DNA of 64,000 nucleotides, taken from Lamellibrachia columna (Eukaryota > Annelida > Polychaeta > Sabellida > Siboglinidae). Below, piece after piece: positions 1 to 13,614 of the stretch. The notes under the pieces were generated by a model. It ran no database searches and was not told where the DNA came from. It saw only the letters and a list, made by a program, of their open reading frames with translations. The stretch is from assembly GCA_963662155.1 (NCBI GenBank), contig OY759272.1, positions 49,022,566 to 49,086,565 on the forward strand, read 5' to 3'. The position numbers and the translations under genes are program-made. Within the stretch, counting starts at the first letter, position 1; each line of letters starts with the position of its first letter.

Positions 1-2165
1 TTATGCATACATAAATACCACAATAAACTCTGAACACATTTGTCATGCTGCTGCATCACAACAATCTGAAATGTTTTAAAAAATCACTTACATTCCAACT
101 CTTGGACACTAATGTAATTATCCTATGTCAAAACATAGTATTATTCAGTACATCACAATACTTTCATATTATGTTTATGCAATTTAGTGTAATATAATGA
201 TTTTTAATAACACACAACATTATCCAACAAAAGAATTGTAATAATAATCCTGTTACTTTTTTTCGTGTTACTTTCTTTCTTACATTCATCTGTATCTATG
301 TAGGATGTGGGTCAATGAGCAACTCTGTATGTAGTATTTTTCATCCATCTGACCAGTGACATAGAATGCATCATCAAAAAACCTCACCTCTTACTTACTT
401 GGATAGGACCTGATGGTTCATATAAATATATACAGATATTAAAAAGGGAGAAGTAATGAAGTGTTTAAAACATTGATCATAAAAGATACAGGTCATCACA
501 CGAACACTGCTGGTTCAATACTGCTATAACCAGTCTTCCTTGTAGATAGTGATCTGTCTGGACAACGCATGCTATTGTGCTACCACCTGGTGAACAAAAC
601 TAAACTAAATTCACAATTGTAGCCCTTGGCAATATTTGTGCCTGAAGGGTCATCTCTGTTCCACCTAGGGTGGGGGGGAAGGCCAAGGCATCTCTGGGAG
701 GGAGACCAGTACAAGAGAGCACATATTGATTAATTCTCCTACTATTCTTTTGAGCATCAAACCACTGTCTGCCTCCATCTCTGAGTTCCTGGGTACCAAG
801 ACTTCCTGGCACATAGCATTAAGCTTTTGTTTGTAAGAGTAACAATGGCAACTAAAATCAAACTGAGTAAGCTGGAAGAATGTCAGTCGTGGCTGAAGTA
901 TCCTGTTGATCGTCCAGAAAGTCTGCCCATCAGGGTGATTGATAGAAAATAATGTTTATTTGACCCCAAAAGTACACACAACATAACACAACATAATATG
1001 GCCACAGTTTGCATTCAAAACAGTGTCATTCATAAAATTACTATTAATACCAAATGTAAATTTGCATACCTTATGTAAAACAAGCATTGAACTAATTAAT
1101 TTATTGTAATAAAAAACTGAATCCTTAGTATTTACACATTCATCATCTGCTAACAACGGTTAAACTTATTGCACTGGGTCAGGGAGAGTATCACTAAGAT
1201 CAAATTTGATCACTAATGTGGTGGCCACTATAATAGTACATATTAAACTAAATTAACACCTTTAAACACTTTCCATGAAAAAAATACAAATGCATAAATT
1301 CTTAATAAAAATGATACAGCTTAAGAATAGGTTGGAAAAAGAAGTGCCCTGCGAGTTATCCAGCAAGTCTGCCCCATCAGGGCGACTGGGAGAAGATAAA
1401 GGGTGATTGTGACCGCTAGGAGACATCAAAGTTACCCTACTCAGCATGACTTGGGGTAATTACATGTAGCATACCTGTAGTGGCAGGTAGAAGAAAACAG
1501 ATTACATTGGAATTATAGAAGTGAAGCAGCAAGACGCCCATTCAAGTCATACCTATCCCTTGTGCGCCCCACTCTGTCACCCCACCCCATCCCTCTTGCA
1601 GCCTGCCTGGACAGGTAAACACTGCAATGTTGGCAGACTTGACAGTACTTGCTGTGAGGGGTACAACACCTTTCTCATCAGAGAACACTTTATGCTGCCA
1701 GCGGGGTGTCTTAAGTATGGACTGCCATAAATACACCAAACTTTAACTGATTGTTGGGAAACTGTTAGATTTAGAGGGCAAACTCAGTGAGTAGTTGATA
1801 GTCCTTTCATGTAATAGTTTCTTCCACTAGCAGTATTTATGTTTATTTAATGATATTAATCATTTCAATAAGACATTAACCTGGTAAATGTGCACATAAA
1901 CATGATACCAAGTCATCATGTTTTTATCATAGCTGAGAGGGACAGATATGAACTTTCATGTCTATGAATACAATTTAAAGTGACTTTATTCCAACAAACT
2001 TAATTTCACCATGTCTCAGCACGCATAGTGCTTCATAAATCTGGTCACTTTATTTAAACATTTTGACAAATACAATTTACAAATGTACCACATTAGCATG
2101 GAATAGTTACTTATTACTTTCAACAAGCCTGTTATACATACAACACCTACATGTGCAGTAAACGC
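1..2165. other. AT-rich region without a recognisable gene
   Basis: No coding exon, RNA gene or array is apparent. Short open frames here have no recognisable domain. A roughly 40-bp direct repeat is visible at 913-951 and 1360-1399 (shared core CCATCAGGG), probably two scraps of one dispersed repeat. A 35-codon frame from ATG 845 ends within the first of these copies and is not supported further. Confidence 0.6.
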
Positions 2166-2169
2166 ATAC

Positions 2170-2243
2170 GAACTTAAAAGGCCACTTCGACTCAGTCATA
2201 CCATATGAACTTAAAAGGTCACTTCGACTCAGTCATACCATAT
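2170..2243. repeat. two-copy 37-bp tandem repeat
   Basis: Two adjacent near-identical copies begin at 2170 and 2207, both containing CACTTCGACTCAGTCATACC. They differ at one internal base. Confidence 0.9.
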
Positions 2244-5200
2244 TCAAGTTTCCATTACTGTTGCTTTCTATGGCACCTGTGAAAAATGCAAAACCTATCA
2301 CGCCCCATAAACTGCCTTTATGCCACAAACTCTCAGAAGTATAACATTTCAATAGTGCAATGCCCTGAGCCATAGCAAGATCTCTTAGTAACTGGCAACC
2401 TTACATCACAGCAGTAACTGTGCACTTAACCACACCTAACTAATCTCTCTTTAATTTCCTCCAGCCTCAGAGCACAGTAAGCTTTGGGCCACTTCAATAG
2501 CTGTGACTTATTCTTACAGAGAAAACACCAGCCAATTGTCCAGTCTGCTGGTCCAGTGATCTAAACAAGCAGGTGGGACTTGTCTTTGAAGTCTAAACAC
2601 CTGTCAGGGTCCCTGAGCTGGGAGTAAGCCTGGATCCCTTCAACTGGGGTTAGGGATTGTAGCCAATGCTGCAGGGCAATTTCCCTGTCTGGAGTTTGAG
2701 GTCTGTGTAATTCTGCCACATAAAATAAAGTAAAACTTACAGTTCAAAGTCAACTTCATTGCATTAATAAAGTTCAGTTTTGGTGCTACTTTAATATGAA
2801 TCCTCATATATATAATTATGGTGAACAATCTGACCTTAGATCCAAAGTTTGTTTGTGCAACATTATACATCTGGATGAAATATTAACATGTAACCTTAGT
2901 GAAGATTACTATTAAAGTAGAAGATATAATTAATAAAATATTGATGAACAGTGAAAATACACTTTCTCCCTATGCACTACTGTAAACAATCTATTTTGCT
3001 CAATTAACCAGTATACAGAAATGATGAATTTTTCTTTCATTGTTATAAAAAAATTAAATTACTTAAAACTACTAATGTATGTGCTCTGTACTGAATATAT
3101 TATTATGTGTATTTGGTATCTACAAATGTTAAATTAGAAATAACATCAAACCAACTTTTTTTTTAATAATTAACAAAATCCATTAAATGCAGAGAATCGC
3201 ACTTTGTAAAATGCATGTACGAGAATGGAATACTCACTAAGTTCTAACAAACTCTGCATCATTACATCATCATCGCGGACTCATTGATTCATTAGACCAT
3301 AGGTTGCCAAGCAAAACCCCAAAATAATTCCCCCAGTAAGTAGACTGAATGTTCAAGACAGAAGCCTCTTGTGTAACTATCACTCTTCATAATCCTGTAG
3401 ATTTATCTGCGCTGGAAGTGAGTAGAAATAATCACATGCCCCGTACAGCCAGGAGATGGAATTATGCAATTTGCCAGAAAGATATTCAAAGTAAATCGTC
3501 ACATTGAGACTTTGTGGGAGTTGATTACATCACAGCCTGTGTGGATGTGGCAGTGTTCTCATTGGCTGTGTGTTGACACATGACTGTGTGGGCCTCGATG
3601 TTTAGTGCTTCTGTCTGTCTATGGCTAGAAATAGTAATGTCAATATTGTTCATCTGGGGCCTATCAACAGTGGTGGGTCACTAAATGACCACTGCAATAT
3701 ACTATCAGACCCATCAACATCATGCTGGTCAGTCTTGTCTCTTCAGGTCTCCAGGCCAAAATCCCTCTAGGTAGGTAACACCTTAGTAAAATACTCTTCC
3801 CTTAATTTGACAATGGCAAAAAGCGGTTTAGGCGTGGCTCCAATAAAGATCAGTGTACTGACATCTACAATACACTGCTATGGCAAATAATTGTACTTTT
3901 GTGTACGTGGCAAATTATTTTTGGTTGCAACAAAATTATCTGATTATGTTTTCAATTATTTTATGTATTGAAAAAATTTCCAATTGTCACAATGATAATA
4001 AAAAATTATACAATAAAATGGTATTTATTGTGCTGCAACAGAGGGCTTTGTTAATAAGGGAGCTTTTTAGGAATTCCTTTTTTTACCTCCAGGTGTTTTG
4101 TGTAAAAGATGGCTTTTTACCTATGGACTTTGTACCATAGGGCTTTTTAACTATCTGTCTGGACTGAATTCTGTTGTAATGGTGCAATTATAAAAAAACA
4201 TATTCTATAGTGACTGATTACAATGATTACATAAAAATATAGACATTGGTATTTTGTAATGCATTAGTATACCAACAATACAGTTATATTTATAATTGAA
4301 TTAAACTGTAACAGATGGTATATTAATTGGAATTCCATATTAATTTGTGCATCTTCTAAATTCATTACCCTTCTTAATCAGCATGTTATGCACATCATGC
4401 ATGTTATGCGTGTTATACGTTATATGCATTATACGCATTATACATGTTATACACGTTATACGTACTTATCATTTTCTCTGTCACTGTTCCACAAACTGCT
4501 TATATTAATCCACCAACTTATAAAACATGCAAATCACAAACAAATAAAATTCTACAATATTATATCGCATCCTAAAAGGATCACGTTGTACAAGGTTATG
4601 TTGTTCAAAATCATATGTACATAATGCATCTGTCACACTTTTATCTAATGTCACAAAGATACACAAGAGAATGTCAAATACTGTCAGAGACAATGTGACA
4701 ACAGACAGGCTTGCTGGGAGGGAGATGTCCTCAGGCACATAACCCATAATGACTTCTAAATAAGGACCCAAGTGCCCCATTCCAAACAACCCCAACAAAT
4801 CTGTGTGAAATTGATTAGGATCAAATACCAGTACTGTCCACCCCTGAATGGGGATAATGATGATTCAGTTGCCCCTGGAGGAAGGGTCTTTAATGATCTC
4901 ACCACTGATAAGTTTATCCCACAGATTGGGTCTTACACTGGGTATGATGATCTGTCAATGGGGTGCTCTATCTTACCCCTGTCATTACACCCTGTGATGG
5001 GTGCACTGTCTTCCCCTGACAGTGAACAATATACTCATCTGTTTGTTCAATTAAGTATGTGTCCCTGGAGTAGTTTATCTGATGACAAAATGGTTTTCCA
5101 ACCCTCCCACTCATTTACCAAATAACACCATTTAAAACAGATTCAAGAACAATATCGTACAATTACTCAACTACTACAAGTACTCAAGTACTACAAGTAC

Positions 5201-5489
5201 TACAAGCAGTAATTCTAATGAATACAAATTTTCAGAAGCACACAATAAGTTTCCTAAGTTGTTTTTGCTATTTAGGAAATTCTTATACCAACCTATCATG
5301 ACAAATGACTGATTTAAGACAGATAAAACAGATGCATCTTACTTATTTAGGCTATGTGATATTTGTGACCAAGAAAAGATTTACAATAACAAATTATTGA
5401 GGACAATCTGTTTTCTTGTCATCCAAACAGAGCTCCAAAGTACAGCTACATACAGACAACTTGACATCTTTGTCTATTTCATGTCTATA
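2244..5489. other. AT-rich region without a recognisable gene
   Basis: No supported gene. It contains a degenerate microsatellite of alternating ATGTTATAC/GTTATACG-like words at 4381-4466 and a short ACTACAAGT-rich stretch near 5160-5210. Facing open frames at 4505-4798 (-) and 4772-5125 (+) show no family motif and no convincing splice context. Confidence 0.55.
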
Positions 5490-5836
5490 TTCCAGAGCTG
5501 AGAGACCTTAGTTATGAAGAACGCCTAAAAGAATGTGTTTTAACAACCATAGAGACAAGGCGATTGAGAGGAGATCAGATTGAAGTTTTGAAGATACTGA
5601 ATGGGTATGAAAATATTTATAGAAATATTTATTCTCACTTAAGAAATACAGTAGAACTAAAGGACACAATGTAACATTGGTGAAGGATCAGTGAAGATAT
5701 CAGGCAGCAGAACTCATTCTCACAGAGGACAATAACTGAATGGAACACATTATCTATAGACTATGTAACTGCTAGCAGCGTGAATATGTTTAAAAACAAA
5801 GTTGACAAATATCTCAGGAGGGCGGGTTACACTTAG
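5490..5836 (+). pseudogene. 3' end of a non-LTR retrotransposon ORF2 (LINE family A, copy 1)
   Basis: Conceptual translation gives the C-terminal tail typical of CR1/L2-like LINE reverse transcriptase ORFs. It starts with LSYEERLKE, then TIETRRLRGDQIEVLKILNG, then after broken frames SFSQRTITEWNTLS and finally ASSVNMFKNKVDKYLRRAGY followed by a stop near 5834. Internal stops and frame changes around 5640-5700 mean the copy is dead. It is 5'-truncated, as is usual for these elements. The 3' UTR runs straight into a 62-bp tandem array. Confidence 0.85.
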
Positions 5837-6800
5837 ATGAAAAATTGTTGGACTCTCGATAAGCCAATGGCTTCCTTGTCCACCTGCCATCTGAGCATTT
5901 GCCTTGGATGACAATCTTGTTAAGTCTCTTGTCTCGGTGCTGCAAGAAAGACTGTATCATTTGCCTTGGATGACAATCTTGTTAAGTCTCTTGTCTCGGT
6001 GCTGCAAGAAAGATTGTATCATTTGCCTTGGATGACAATCTTGTTAAGTCTCTTGTCTCGGTGCTGCAAGAAAGACTGTATCATTTGCCTTGGATGACAA
6101 TCTTGTTAAGTCTCTTGTCTCGGTGCTGCAAGAAAGACTGTATCATTTGCCTTGGATGACAATCTTGTTAAGTCTCTTGTCTCGGTGCTGCAAGAAAGAT
6201 TGTATCATTTGCCTTGGATGACAATCTTTTTAAGTCTCTTGTCTCGGTGCTGCAAGAAAGACTGTATCATTTGCCTTGGATGACAATCTTGCTAAGTCTC
6301 TTGTCTCGGTGCTGCAAGAAAGACTGTATCATTTGCCTTGGATGACAATCTTGTTAAGTCTCTTGTCTTGGTGCTGCAAGAAAGATTGTATCATTTGCCT
6401 TGGATGACAATCTTGTTAAGTCTCTTGTCTTGGTGCTGCAAGAAAGACTGTATCATTTGCCTTGGATGACAATCTTGTTAAGTATCATTTGCCTTGGATG
6501 ACAATCTTGTTAAGTCTCTTGTCTCGGTGCTGCAAGAAAGATTGTATCATTTGCCTTGGATGACAATCTTGTTAAGTCTCTTGTCTCGGTGCTGCAAGAA
6601 AGATTGTATCATTTGCCTTGGATGACAATCTTGTTAAGTCTCTTGTCTCGGTGCTGCAAGAAAGACTGTATCATTTGCCTTGGATGACAATCTTGTTAAG
6701 TCTCTTGTCTCCGTGCTGCAAGAAAGACTGTATCATTTGCCTTGGATGACAATCTTGTTAAGTCTCTTGTCTCGGTGCTGCAAGAAAGACTGTATCATTT
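5837..6800 (+). repeat. 62-bp minisatellite derived from the LINE family A 3' UTR
   Basis: About 14-15 copies of a 62-bp unit containing TTGCCTTGGATGACAATC and CTCGGTGCTGCAAGAAAG, regular from 5896 to about 6800. One unit is shortened to about 30 bp near 6453-6484. The array begins directly in the 3' UTR of the LINE fragment that ends at 5836. The LINE copy at 62500-62640 carries the corresponding 3' UTR segment only once, so the unit looks like amplified LINE sequence. Confidence 0.9.
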
Positions 6801-8065
6801 CCCCCTTCATTAATAACCCAAAACAAATTGATTTCACTTTGTTATCAAATTTACCCACTTCTTGACTCCAAATAAAATAATGGCAAGAAAACTCCTACAG
6901 AGATATTGCCTCAAATTAACAGACTTGATGCAAATGTCAGGAACTAAAATAGTAACCATCTCCTGTTTTCTTTCTGCCAAATCTCTGTAGTGCAAAACTT
7001 GAGGTGGTAATTACCACAGACCAAAGGCAATGAAAGTTTTTGTCACAGATGACCATCATGACTTGTACAGAAGCAGGAAGGAAACTGCACATTAGGGTGT
7101 TCCACCCTACCCCCACCCCAGGGGGTTTGGTGTCACTCCCTACTCCCACTCTAAGGGGTCTCTAGATAAATAGTCTATCCCTGAAGGAGCACTATATCAG
7201 TAACACATGATATGCATTAGGATGTTCTTCATATATCAAACATGTTTGTTGTTCAACATCCAGCAGACTAACTTATCCTATTGGTTAGATTTCAAACTTG
7301 TGAGAAACAGGGGTAGTATGTACACTTGGATATAGTTGTCATGTGTACACAATAAAACACTTTTCATTTGTGTTATTTCTGTCTATTTTAATGACATTCT
7401 ATTAAGAAAACATACTGAAGTAAATCACAAACATGCAGAAGAGACAGAACTACAAATATCTGTGGATTCTCTTTTTGCCATTTCAAAGCTTGGGAAATTT
7501 TGTTGGTTCTGTCTGTGCCTCGGTTTAGCTGTATGAGTGTGTACCTGGCTATCAACACCGGTGGGTACATATATGAAAGAATAATCTTTGTGCATTAATT
7601 GTGGCATGGCTTAATGCTTCAGTTGGTTTAGAGTAAAGTGCTTTCAATAGTCCCAAGGACTGGACACAGCTAAATAAGAGCCTTTACCATTACAGAAATG
7701 TTGTACACATATTAAAATAAACTTCCAGTCTGGTAAAAAATTGTGTGGCACAAAATTGTGTAATTTGATTACATACTTTTTGAATAATGGTGTTAGTTCA
7801 AGTGACAGCCCCCAGGGGTGTTATTGGTTCAGAAGCTAGTGGGCTCTGACAGTAATGTCTCCTCCACACAACCCCACTCAGCATGCAGAGGGGCAATTCT
7901 AATCAGCAAGGACAGGGCAGATATTATATTTCTTGCATAAATCACTGGACAGGTTATTCATACTTTAAGTGTTTTAATAGCCACTCCATAAAGTGACCTG
8001 GTCAGAATATTCATAATTAAGAAGCTGTTGTGAGAGATCCAGAATGTGAGAGGATGGAAACAGAG
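6801..8065. other. intergenic region, nothing recognised
   Basis: AT-rich sequence with short open frames lacking recognisable motifs. No repeat array and no supported exon. Confidence 0.5.
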
Positions 8066-8157
8066 AGTGCTGACACCAGATCACTGATAGTGCTGACACC
8101 AGATCACTGATAGTGCTGACACCAGATCACTGATAGTGCTGACACCAGATCACTGAT
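8066..8157. repeat. 23-bp tandem repeat, 4 copies
   Basis: Four perfect copies of a 23-bp unit containing GTGCTGACACCAGATCACTG, starting at 8066, 8089, 8112 and 8135. Confidence 0.95.
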
Positions 8158-10008
8158 AGTGTCATCTGTCTATCAAAGCACACAGAGAAGATTCTAGATG
8201 TATACTTAAACATGTCATGTAGATCATTATTTTACCTTTACTTCAGGGTTCATGAATGAAATGCCAGTTAATGTTTTGGCTCACAGTAAAAAGCAAGCAA
8301 ATTGGCAAACTTGGTCTGTTTGAGCACTACAACAGAATGCTGGTCATAGCCTTATATTGTTTGGTGACTGGCTGTCAGCATGTGGGCATGTCAACGACAG
8401 AAGGATCCCTGTGTATGTGGACAGAATCTTCTTGATTTTGGCAAGATGTGAGGGGATCATCTCATTTCTACCAGGTTGATTTATTATTTCTCATCCAATT
8501 TTACAGTATCATATACCATTAAAAGGAGATAATAATTAAATGCTGATTGTGGCTAGACCTGTGTGACACAGGTCATGGATAACATGACTTAAGTAGGTAT
8601 GGTCAGTAGGCAGACATTAGTGTTACCTGCATAAACATACATGCATACATAGGTATACAGGGGCACCAACTTTCTTTAAAATCTTATCAAATACACCATC
8701 TTGCACAGGGACTGGATCAGGTGTAGGATCTAAGGTTTACATAACAAACCACCCACTAGTTATGGCTATCTGATTATGCCCAGTGGGGCGCCATCTGTCC
8801 CCTGCAGTCACTGGGGAAGGTGGGGCACCAAAGGGTATGGAAAACATGCAGGTTAACAGAAAGCATGATTGACAGATGAAAGGATGAATTATATCTGCAG
8901 ACTAGTTCCTGCTGGGTACATAATGCAAAAGTAAATTCTGCATGCCGTTTAGACACAGATATGCAATATCTTCACTTGCCTCTGCTCGTTACGATGCTAT
9001 GAATATTAAAAACCATAAATTAATCACCACTCAGCCATTAAGTTTGCACAGAGATAAAGAGCTATTAACTGTCTTTAAAGTATGAGTGGGCCTCTGCTGG
9101 TGATTTGGTCTCTGCCTCCCCAACATCTGTTCTGTGGGAGGCCGATCCCTCTCAACACTCTGCCTGTGTCAACAGCTACTGTATCCTGCTGACTCAACCA
9201 TGACAAGTGCTTTCTGCATGACTGAATTCACAGCTTGCTGGCAAGATGGCACAATATTTTGCTGGTGCTGTTCGCAGGTGTAAAACTTCTTAGATTACAC
9301 CGATGCAGGTATCAGATACCTGCAAGAGCTGGTGACTTAGAAACACATACAATGGCTAAGACGAACATTCATACATCCTGAGGCAGGATTGCTTCAGACT
9401 TTGTACACATGTCATCGACGCAAGGGAAGATGACACAGGTGGTTCACTTTTAATATTCTAGTCACAGAAGACACCACTGAGGACTTTGTATGCCTGGCAT
9501 AGACACGCACTTGTCCACAACTCATGAATATACACGATCATGTTCATAACCGTTAAGATGGTGCTTTGAAATGCAGAATAGAAAACATGCATAAATCAAA
9601 TTCAAAACTGGTTTAACTGCAACATTTACTATATGGTGATGTTTATGTTTGGCTAAGTTTTTGTGGAAGGGGGAGGCCATGAATTGTGACAATCAACTGT
9701 TTGACTGTAAGTCTAACTTTGTATTTCTGACATTATCAGTTAAAGGTGGATTGCACATTAATGACCACAAATGACTGGAGTAAAAGGAAGATGGCCCTCA
9801 AAACCCACACTTGGCCATCAAGTTGACATGACTACCAGGGAAAGGGAGAAGCGGGATTGAGGAGGGCCATAAACACAACTAAGGGAAACTTTTAAGAGCT
9901 AACCAAGGGTGGGAGACAGTGACAGATGAAACACTGTAGGAAGACTGGGATGTGATGTCCCACAGCACAAGGGAAACAGTGGGAAGATAAGGAGGTCTAA
10001 GAAAGTAT
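8158..10008. other. intergenic region, nothing recognised
   Basis: No exon, RNA gene or array seen. Only short uninformative open frames on either strand. Confidence 0.5.
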
Positions 10009-10363
10009 CCAGGAAGGTAGAACCATGTTCTCCAGGAAGGTAGAACCTAGTTCTCCAGGAAGGTAGAACCTAGTTCTCCAGGAAGGTAGAACCTAGTTCT
10101 CCAGGAAGGTAGAATCTAGTTCTCCAGGAAGGTAGAACCATGTTCTCCAGGAAGGTAGAACCATGTTCTCCAGGAAGGTAGAACCTAGTTCTCCAGGAAA
10201 GTAGAACCTAGTTCTCCAGGAAGGTAGAACCTAGTTCTCCAGGAAGGTAGAACCTAGTTCTCCAGGAAGGTAGAACCTAGTTCTCCTGGAAGGTAGAACC
10301 TAGTTCTCCGGGAAGGTAGAACCTAGTTCTCTAGGAAGGTAGAACCTAGTTCTCCAGGAAGGG
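10009..10363. repeat. 24-bp minisatellite, about 15 copies
   Basis: Tandem 24-bp unit built on CCAGGAAGGTAGAACCTAG, with ACCATG variants in three copies and single-base changes at both ends. No long frame is kept through it. Confidence 0.95.
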
Positions 10364-12794
10364 GAGAACATCCTAAGAGGAATGTCTGATGCCAATAAAT
10401 CAACATACAAACAGTAAACACATGACTAGACCAGTGAACCTACCTTCTAACACTGCAGAAGTCACAACTGTCAAACAAACTGTCTCTCTTGATGACTTCC
10501 ACTTGAAGACAGGGACACCAGTGACAGCTCCAGTGACTTGATCACACACACTACCAGTGACTGTCAATGACACACACTGCCAGTGACTGTCAATGCAAGA
10601 AATAGTCTGTCTGTGTCAGCCCCAGCCACTCACACCACCAGTGGTTATCATCTTTCTTCCACCAGACAATAGCTGAGTCCCATCTACAGGCCAGGCCCAC
10701 ACCTGTCACTCATCCCAGGGTGATCTCCTAACATCCCCCTAGGGTGGCACTGGGAACCCCTGGCCATTGCATAAGGCAAGGAAATGATGATTATTGTCAA
10801 TGGATATCCTGTACACCCCACTTAAGGGCTATTTTGGGTGCTCTGGAAATTGCATTAAAGCAAATGGTTAAGTGGTGAAAAAGCATTTATAGTTATTTTA
10901 TTCTACTTTTGAAAAACACAGCTTTGTTGCAACATGAATTTGGCTGACACATGTGACCTTTATCCTGATCAGCAAGCAACCTTCACTTTTTATAGTTTTT
11001 AGATCCTACTCTGCCCAAAGAAAATTGACAAATGTGAATTTAATTTGTTTAGATGTATTAATAAAAATATCTCTTCAGCACACTAATTATTTTTTGAGGT
11101 GCATAAATGTGTAGTTCACCTTATCTATATGTGCATAATAAGAATCATATTAGTTTGAAGGTAAACTGGTTGTTAAAAAAGCAGTAATAACCAGGTTTTG
11201 CCGATAAGACATTCTAAACCGCCCGTGTAAGCTGAACCTTAAAAACACTGGGTGTAATGTAAAATGCACTGAAATTTTTTTTTCAAATGAAGCACTTAAT
11301 AAATGTGGCCAATCAGAGAATTTAACAGACAGTACTCAATCGAGTACAGTGTGCACTTACTGTGTCAATATTAATGCAGAACATATTTATACAGCTGCAG
11401 ATTACAAAAATAACTGAATAAAAACTGGATGATGTACTTAAAAAAAAAAATTACAACTGGAAATGTCTTGTGAAAAAACTAAAAAAAAAAAAAAATTGTA
11501 AATAAAATATGGAAAAATTATATTTATCTTAATAAATATTTACAAGTGGCACCACAAGTTCAAATGTTAGATATTTAACTTCAAGCTGTGCCCAAATCTG
11601 TGACCCTTCAAATCTACATCAACTATTCGCATTTTTTCAGACAGAGCAATGTTGGCACGTGTCAAGTACGTCTGAAACTTGATCACTCTGACCGAGGACT
11701 GGTTCAAGAGAAATTCCGATACACCGCCACACTGTGTTCCCACGGTAACCATTATATTCACCTGCATATAACATTCTGATGCTCCTAACAATCGTGCCCT
11801 CCAACCCCGACACGCGCCCTCGAACCTGACACCCAGGGTGGATTACAATGATACAAAACGACAGGTTATTAGAACAGTAGGAATTCAACTTTGTTATCGT
11901 CCACAGCATATGGTGGGGGAGATTGGCAAGATTGTGGCAAGGATGCAGTTGTAGCCGTCATGTAAGACTTCTCAATGTCTTACATGGATCACTGATTTTC
12001 TTGACTAGGACCAGCCCTCTACAGACTTCATGCCATCTGTTCTGTGTCTGATAACATTCATCATAACCCTTCCTGAAGTTAGGCCCAAAAGGCACCCACA
12101 GCCAGGTTCTGTAGACATTCTGCAATAAACAGTCTACTCAGTTAACAAGTGGCCATATGGCAAGAGACCTCTGACCATTGAGACCATTACCCAAGTCCTT
12201 GATTACACAGATATAGTACAAGACTACCTGTCACTGTATCAGACCCTCCCATAGTATCTTAATGTGAATGTGTCTGATACCTATCAGAAGACTACCAGTT
12301 TCGATATCATCTTTACAAGTATGTTTTATGATGAGAAACTTGTCATAGAACTGGGGGAGGTGCAGTTTGAGTGATGGTTGTATAAATTTTTTTTTAAATA
12401 AATGTATTCTGCAATTTGATTTTCTTATTTAGAATTTCTTTACATTTTTTTAAAGATAAAAACGTGTAAAAAATATTGGTTTGGTAGGTTTTAAAATTAA
12501 AGGGCAACACATTCTTGTAGTCAGCTTATACGTTTTACATAATATTTCCAAAATGTTGAATAATTTATGTAGGCCTTAGCATGCCCAAACTCATATACAT
12601 ATTATATCAAATACAGTAATTTAAAAAAAGTAACAGGAAAAAAGAAACCTGTAGGGAAAAAGATAACACATTTTGCTAGGAAAAAAATGGCATTGATGAC
12701 CTACCTATACAGAGTGTTCAATACAAGCACTGGAGCACCAGCAATGTCTACGATACTTGTCTAGAGAAATACGCATCCTACAGAGAAACTGGCT
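10364..12794. other. intergenic region with poly-A tracts and a CpG-richer patch
   Basis: No supported gene. Features seen are a duplicated CCAGTGACTGTCAATG word near 10550-10595, long A-tracts near 11440-11500 and a patch richer in CG dinucleotides near 11650-11830. That patch supports overlapping short frames on both strands, none with a recognisable motif. Confidence 0.45.
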
Positions 12795-13453
12795 GTGAAG
12801 ATTGGTACTCAAAAGCAGCGTGGTAAACTTTATTGTTTTTTCCCAACACTTATGCTGAGCCAGAATTTCACACCGGCCATCCCAGCATGGAATTTAGGAG
12901 TCACCTGTAATAAAAAAAAAAAATTTAGACAGCATATTTCACAAACATGTCATTGCTGCTTTTATGATATTTGTGACCTTCGTTGTATTCGCCTGTATAT
13001 GTCTTCTTCTGTCGCCAAAACTATTGCAACTGCTCTTGTTAGTAATATACTTGACTATTGCAATTTCCGTTTTCACAATATTGCTCTCAAGGACATCTTG
13101 AAACTTCAGCATGTGCAACATTGTTTGTTAAGGGTAGTTACCCAGTCTCCTCGTTTCTCTCACTCAGACCACTTCTTAAATCGTTGCATTGGCTACCTGT
13201 CCGATATCACTTTATTTTTAAGATTTGCACAATTACACTTTCATCCAAGCAGCCAGCATATTTACATGCACTGCTCACTGCTGTAATTAAGATAAGGTAA
13301 ACCACTAAGACAAATGTTGGAACTAGAGCTTTTTCAGTTGCTGCACTGACTCTGTGGAACTCACTAGTTGTCAGTGTTAAGTCTGTAGGAAATTAAACAA
13401 CATTTCACTACAAACTAAAAACCCACCTGTTTAAACTTGCTTATCCTCCATAG
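12795..13453 (+). pseudogene. 3' part of a CR1/L2-like LINE ORF2 (family B, copy 1)
   Basis: The translation resembles the region downstream of the reverse transcriptase palm in CR1/L2-type LINEs. Segments in order are RQHISQTCHCCFYDICDLR, SSVAKTIATALVSNILDYCN, ALKDILKLQHVQHCLLRVV, LLKSLHWLPVRYHFIFKIC, then TNVGTRAFSVAALTLWNSL and KLKTHLFKLAYPP with a stop at 13451. The frame changes near 13165, there is an in-frame TAA near 13300 and another stop in the last segment, so the copy is inactive. The 5' end is truncated. A second copy of the same 3' end is on the - strand at the right edge of the window. Confidence 0.85.
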
Positions 13454-13533
13454 CTCCCCAGAAGAAGTGTTTTATATTGTATCGTATTTGTGCATGATTG
13501 ACATAACTATGTGTATTTGAGTGAATGTGCATG

Positions 13534-13537
<4 letters not shown>

Positions 13538-13612
<75 letters not shown>
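13538..13612. repeat. (TA)n microsatellite
   Basis: About 75 bp of uninterrupted TA dinucleotides, about 85 bp downstream of the stop of the LINE family B fragment. It makes artefactual poly-(Ile-Tyr) frames on both strands. Confidence 0.98.

Positions 13613-13614
<2 letters not shown>

Noticed and set aside
4505..5125. Facing 97- and 117-codon frames
   Set aside because: No domain, no splice signals of quality, no codon bias visible; probably chance open frames.
11567..11909. Overlapping 63-90-codon frames on both strands in CpG-richer sequence
   Set aside because: No family motif and no consistent exon boundaries; possibly a regulatory or mobile-element patch, but not supportable as a gene.
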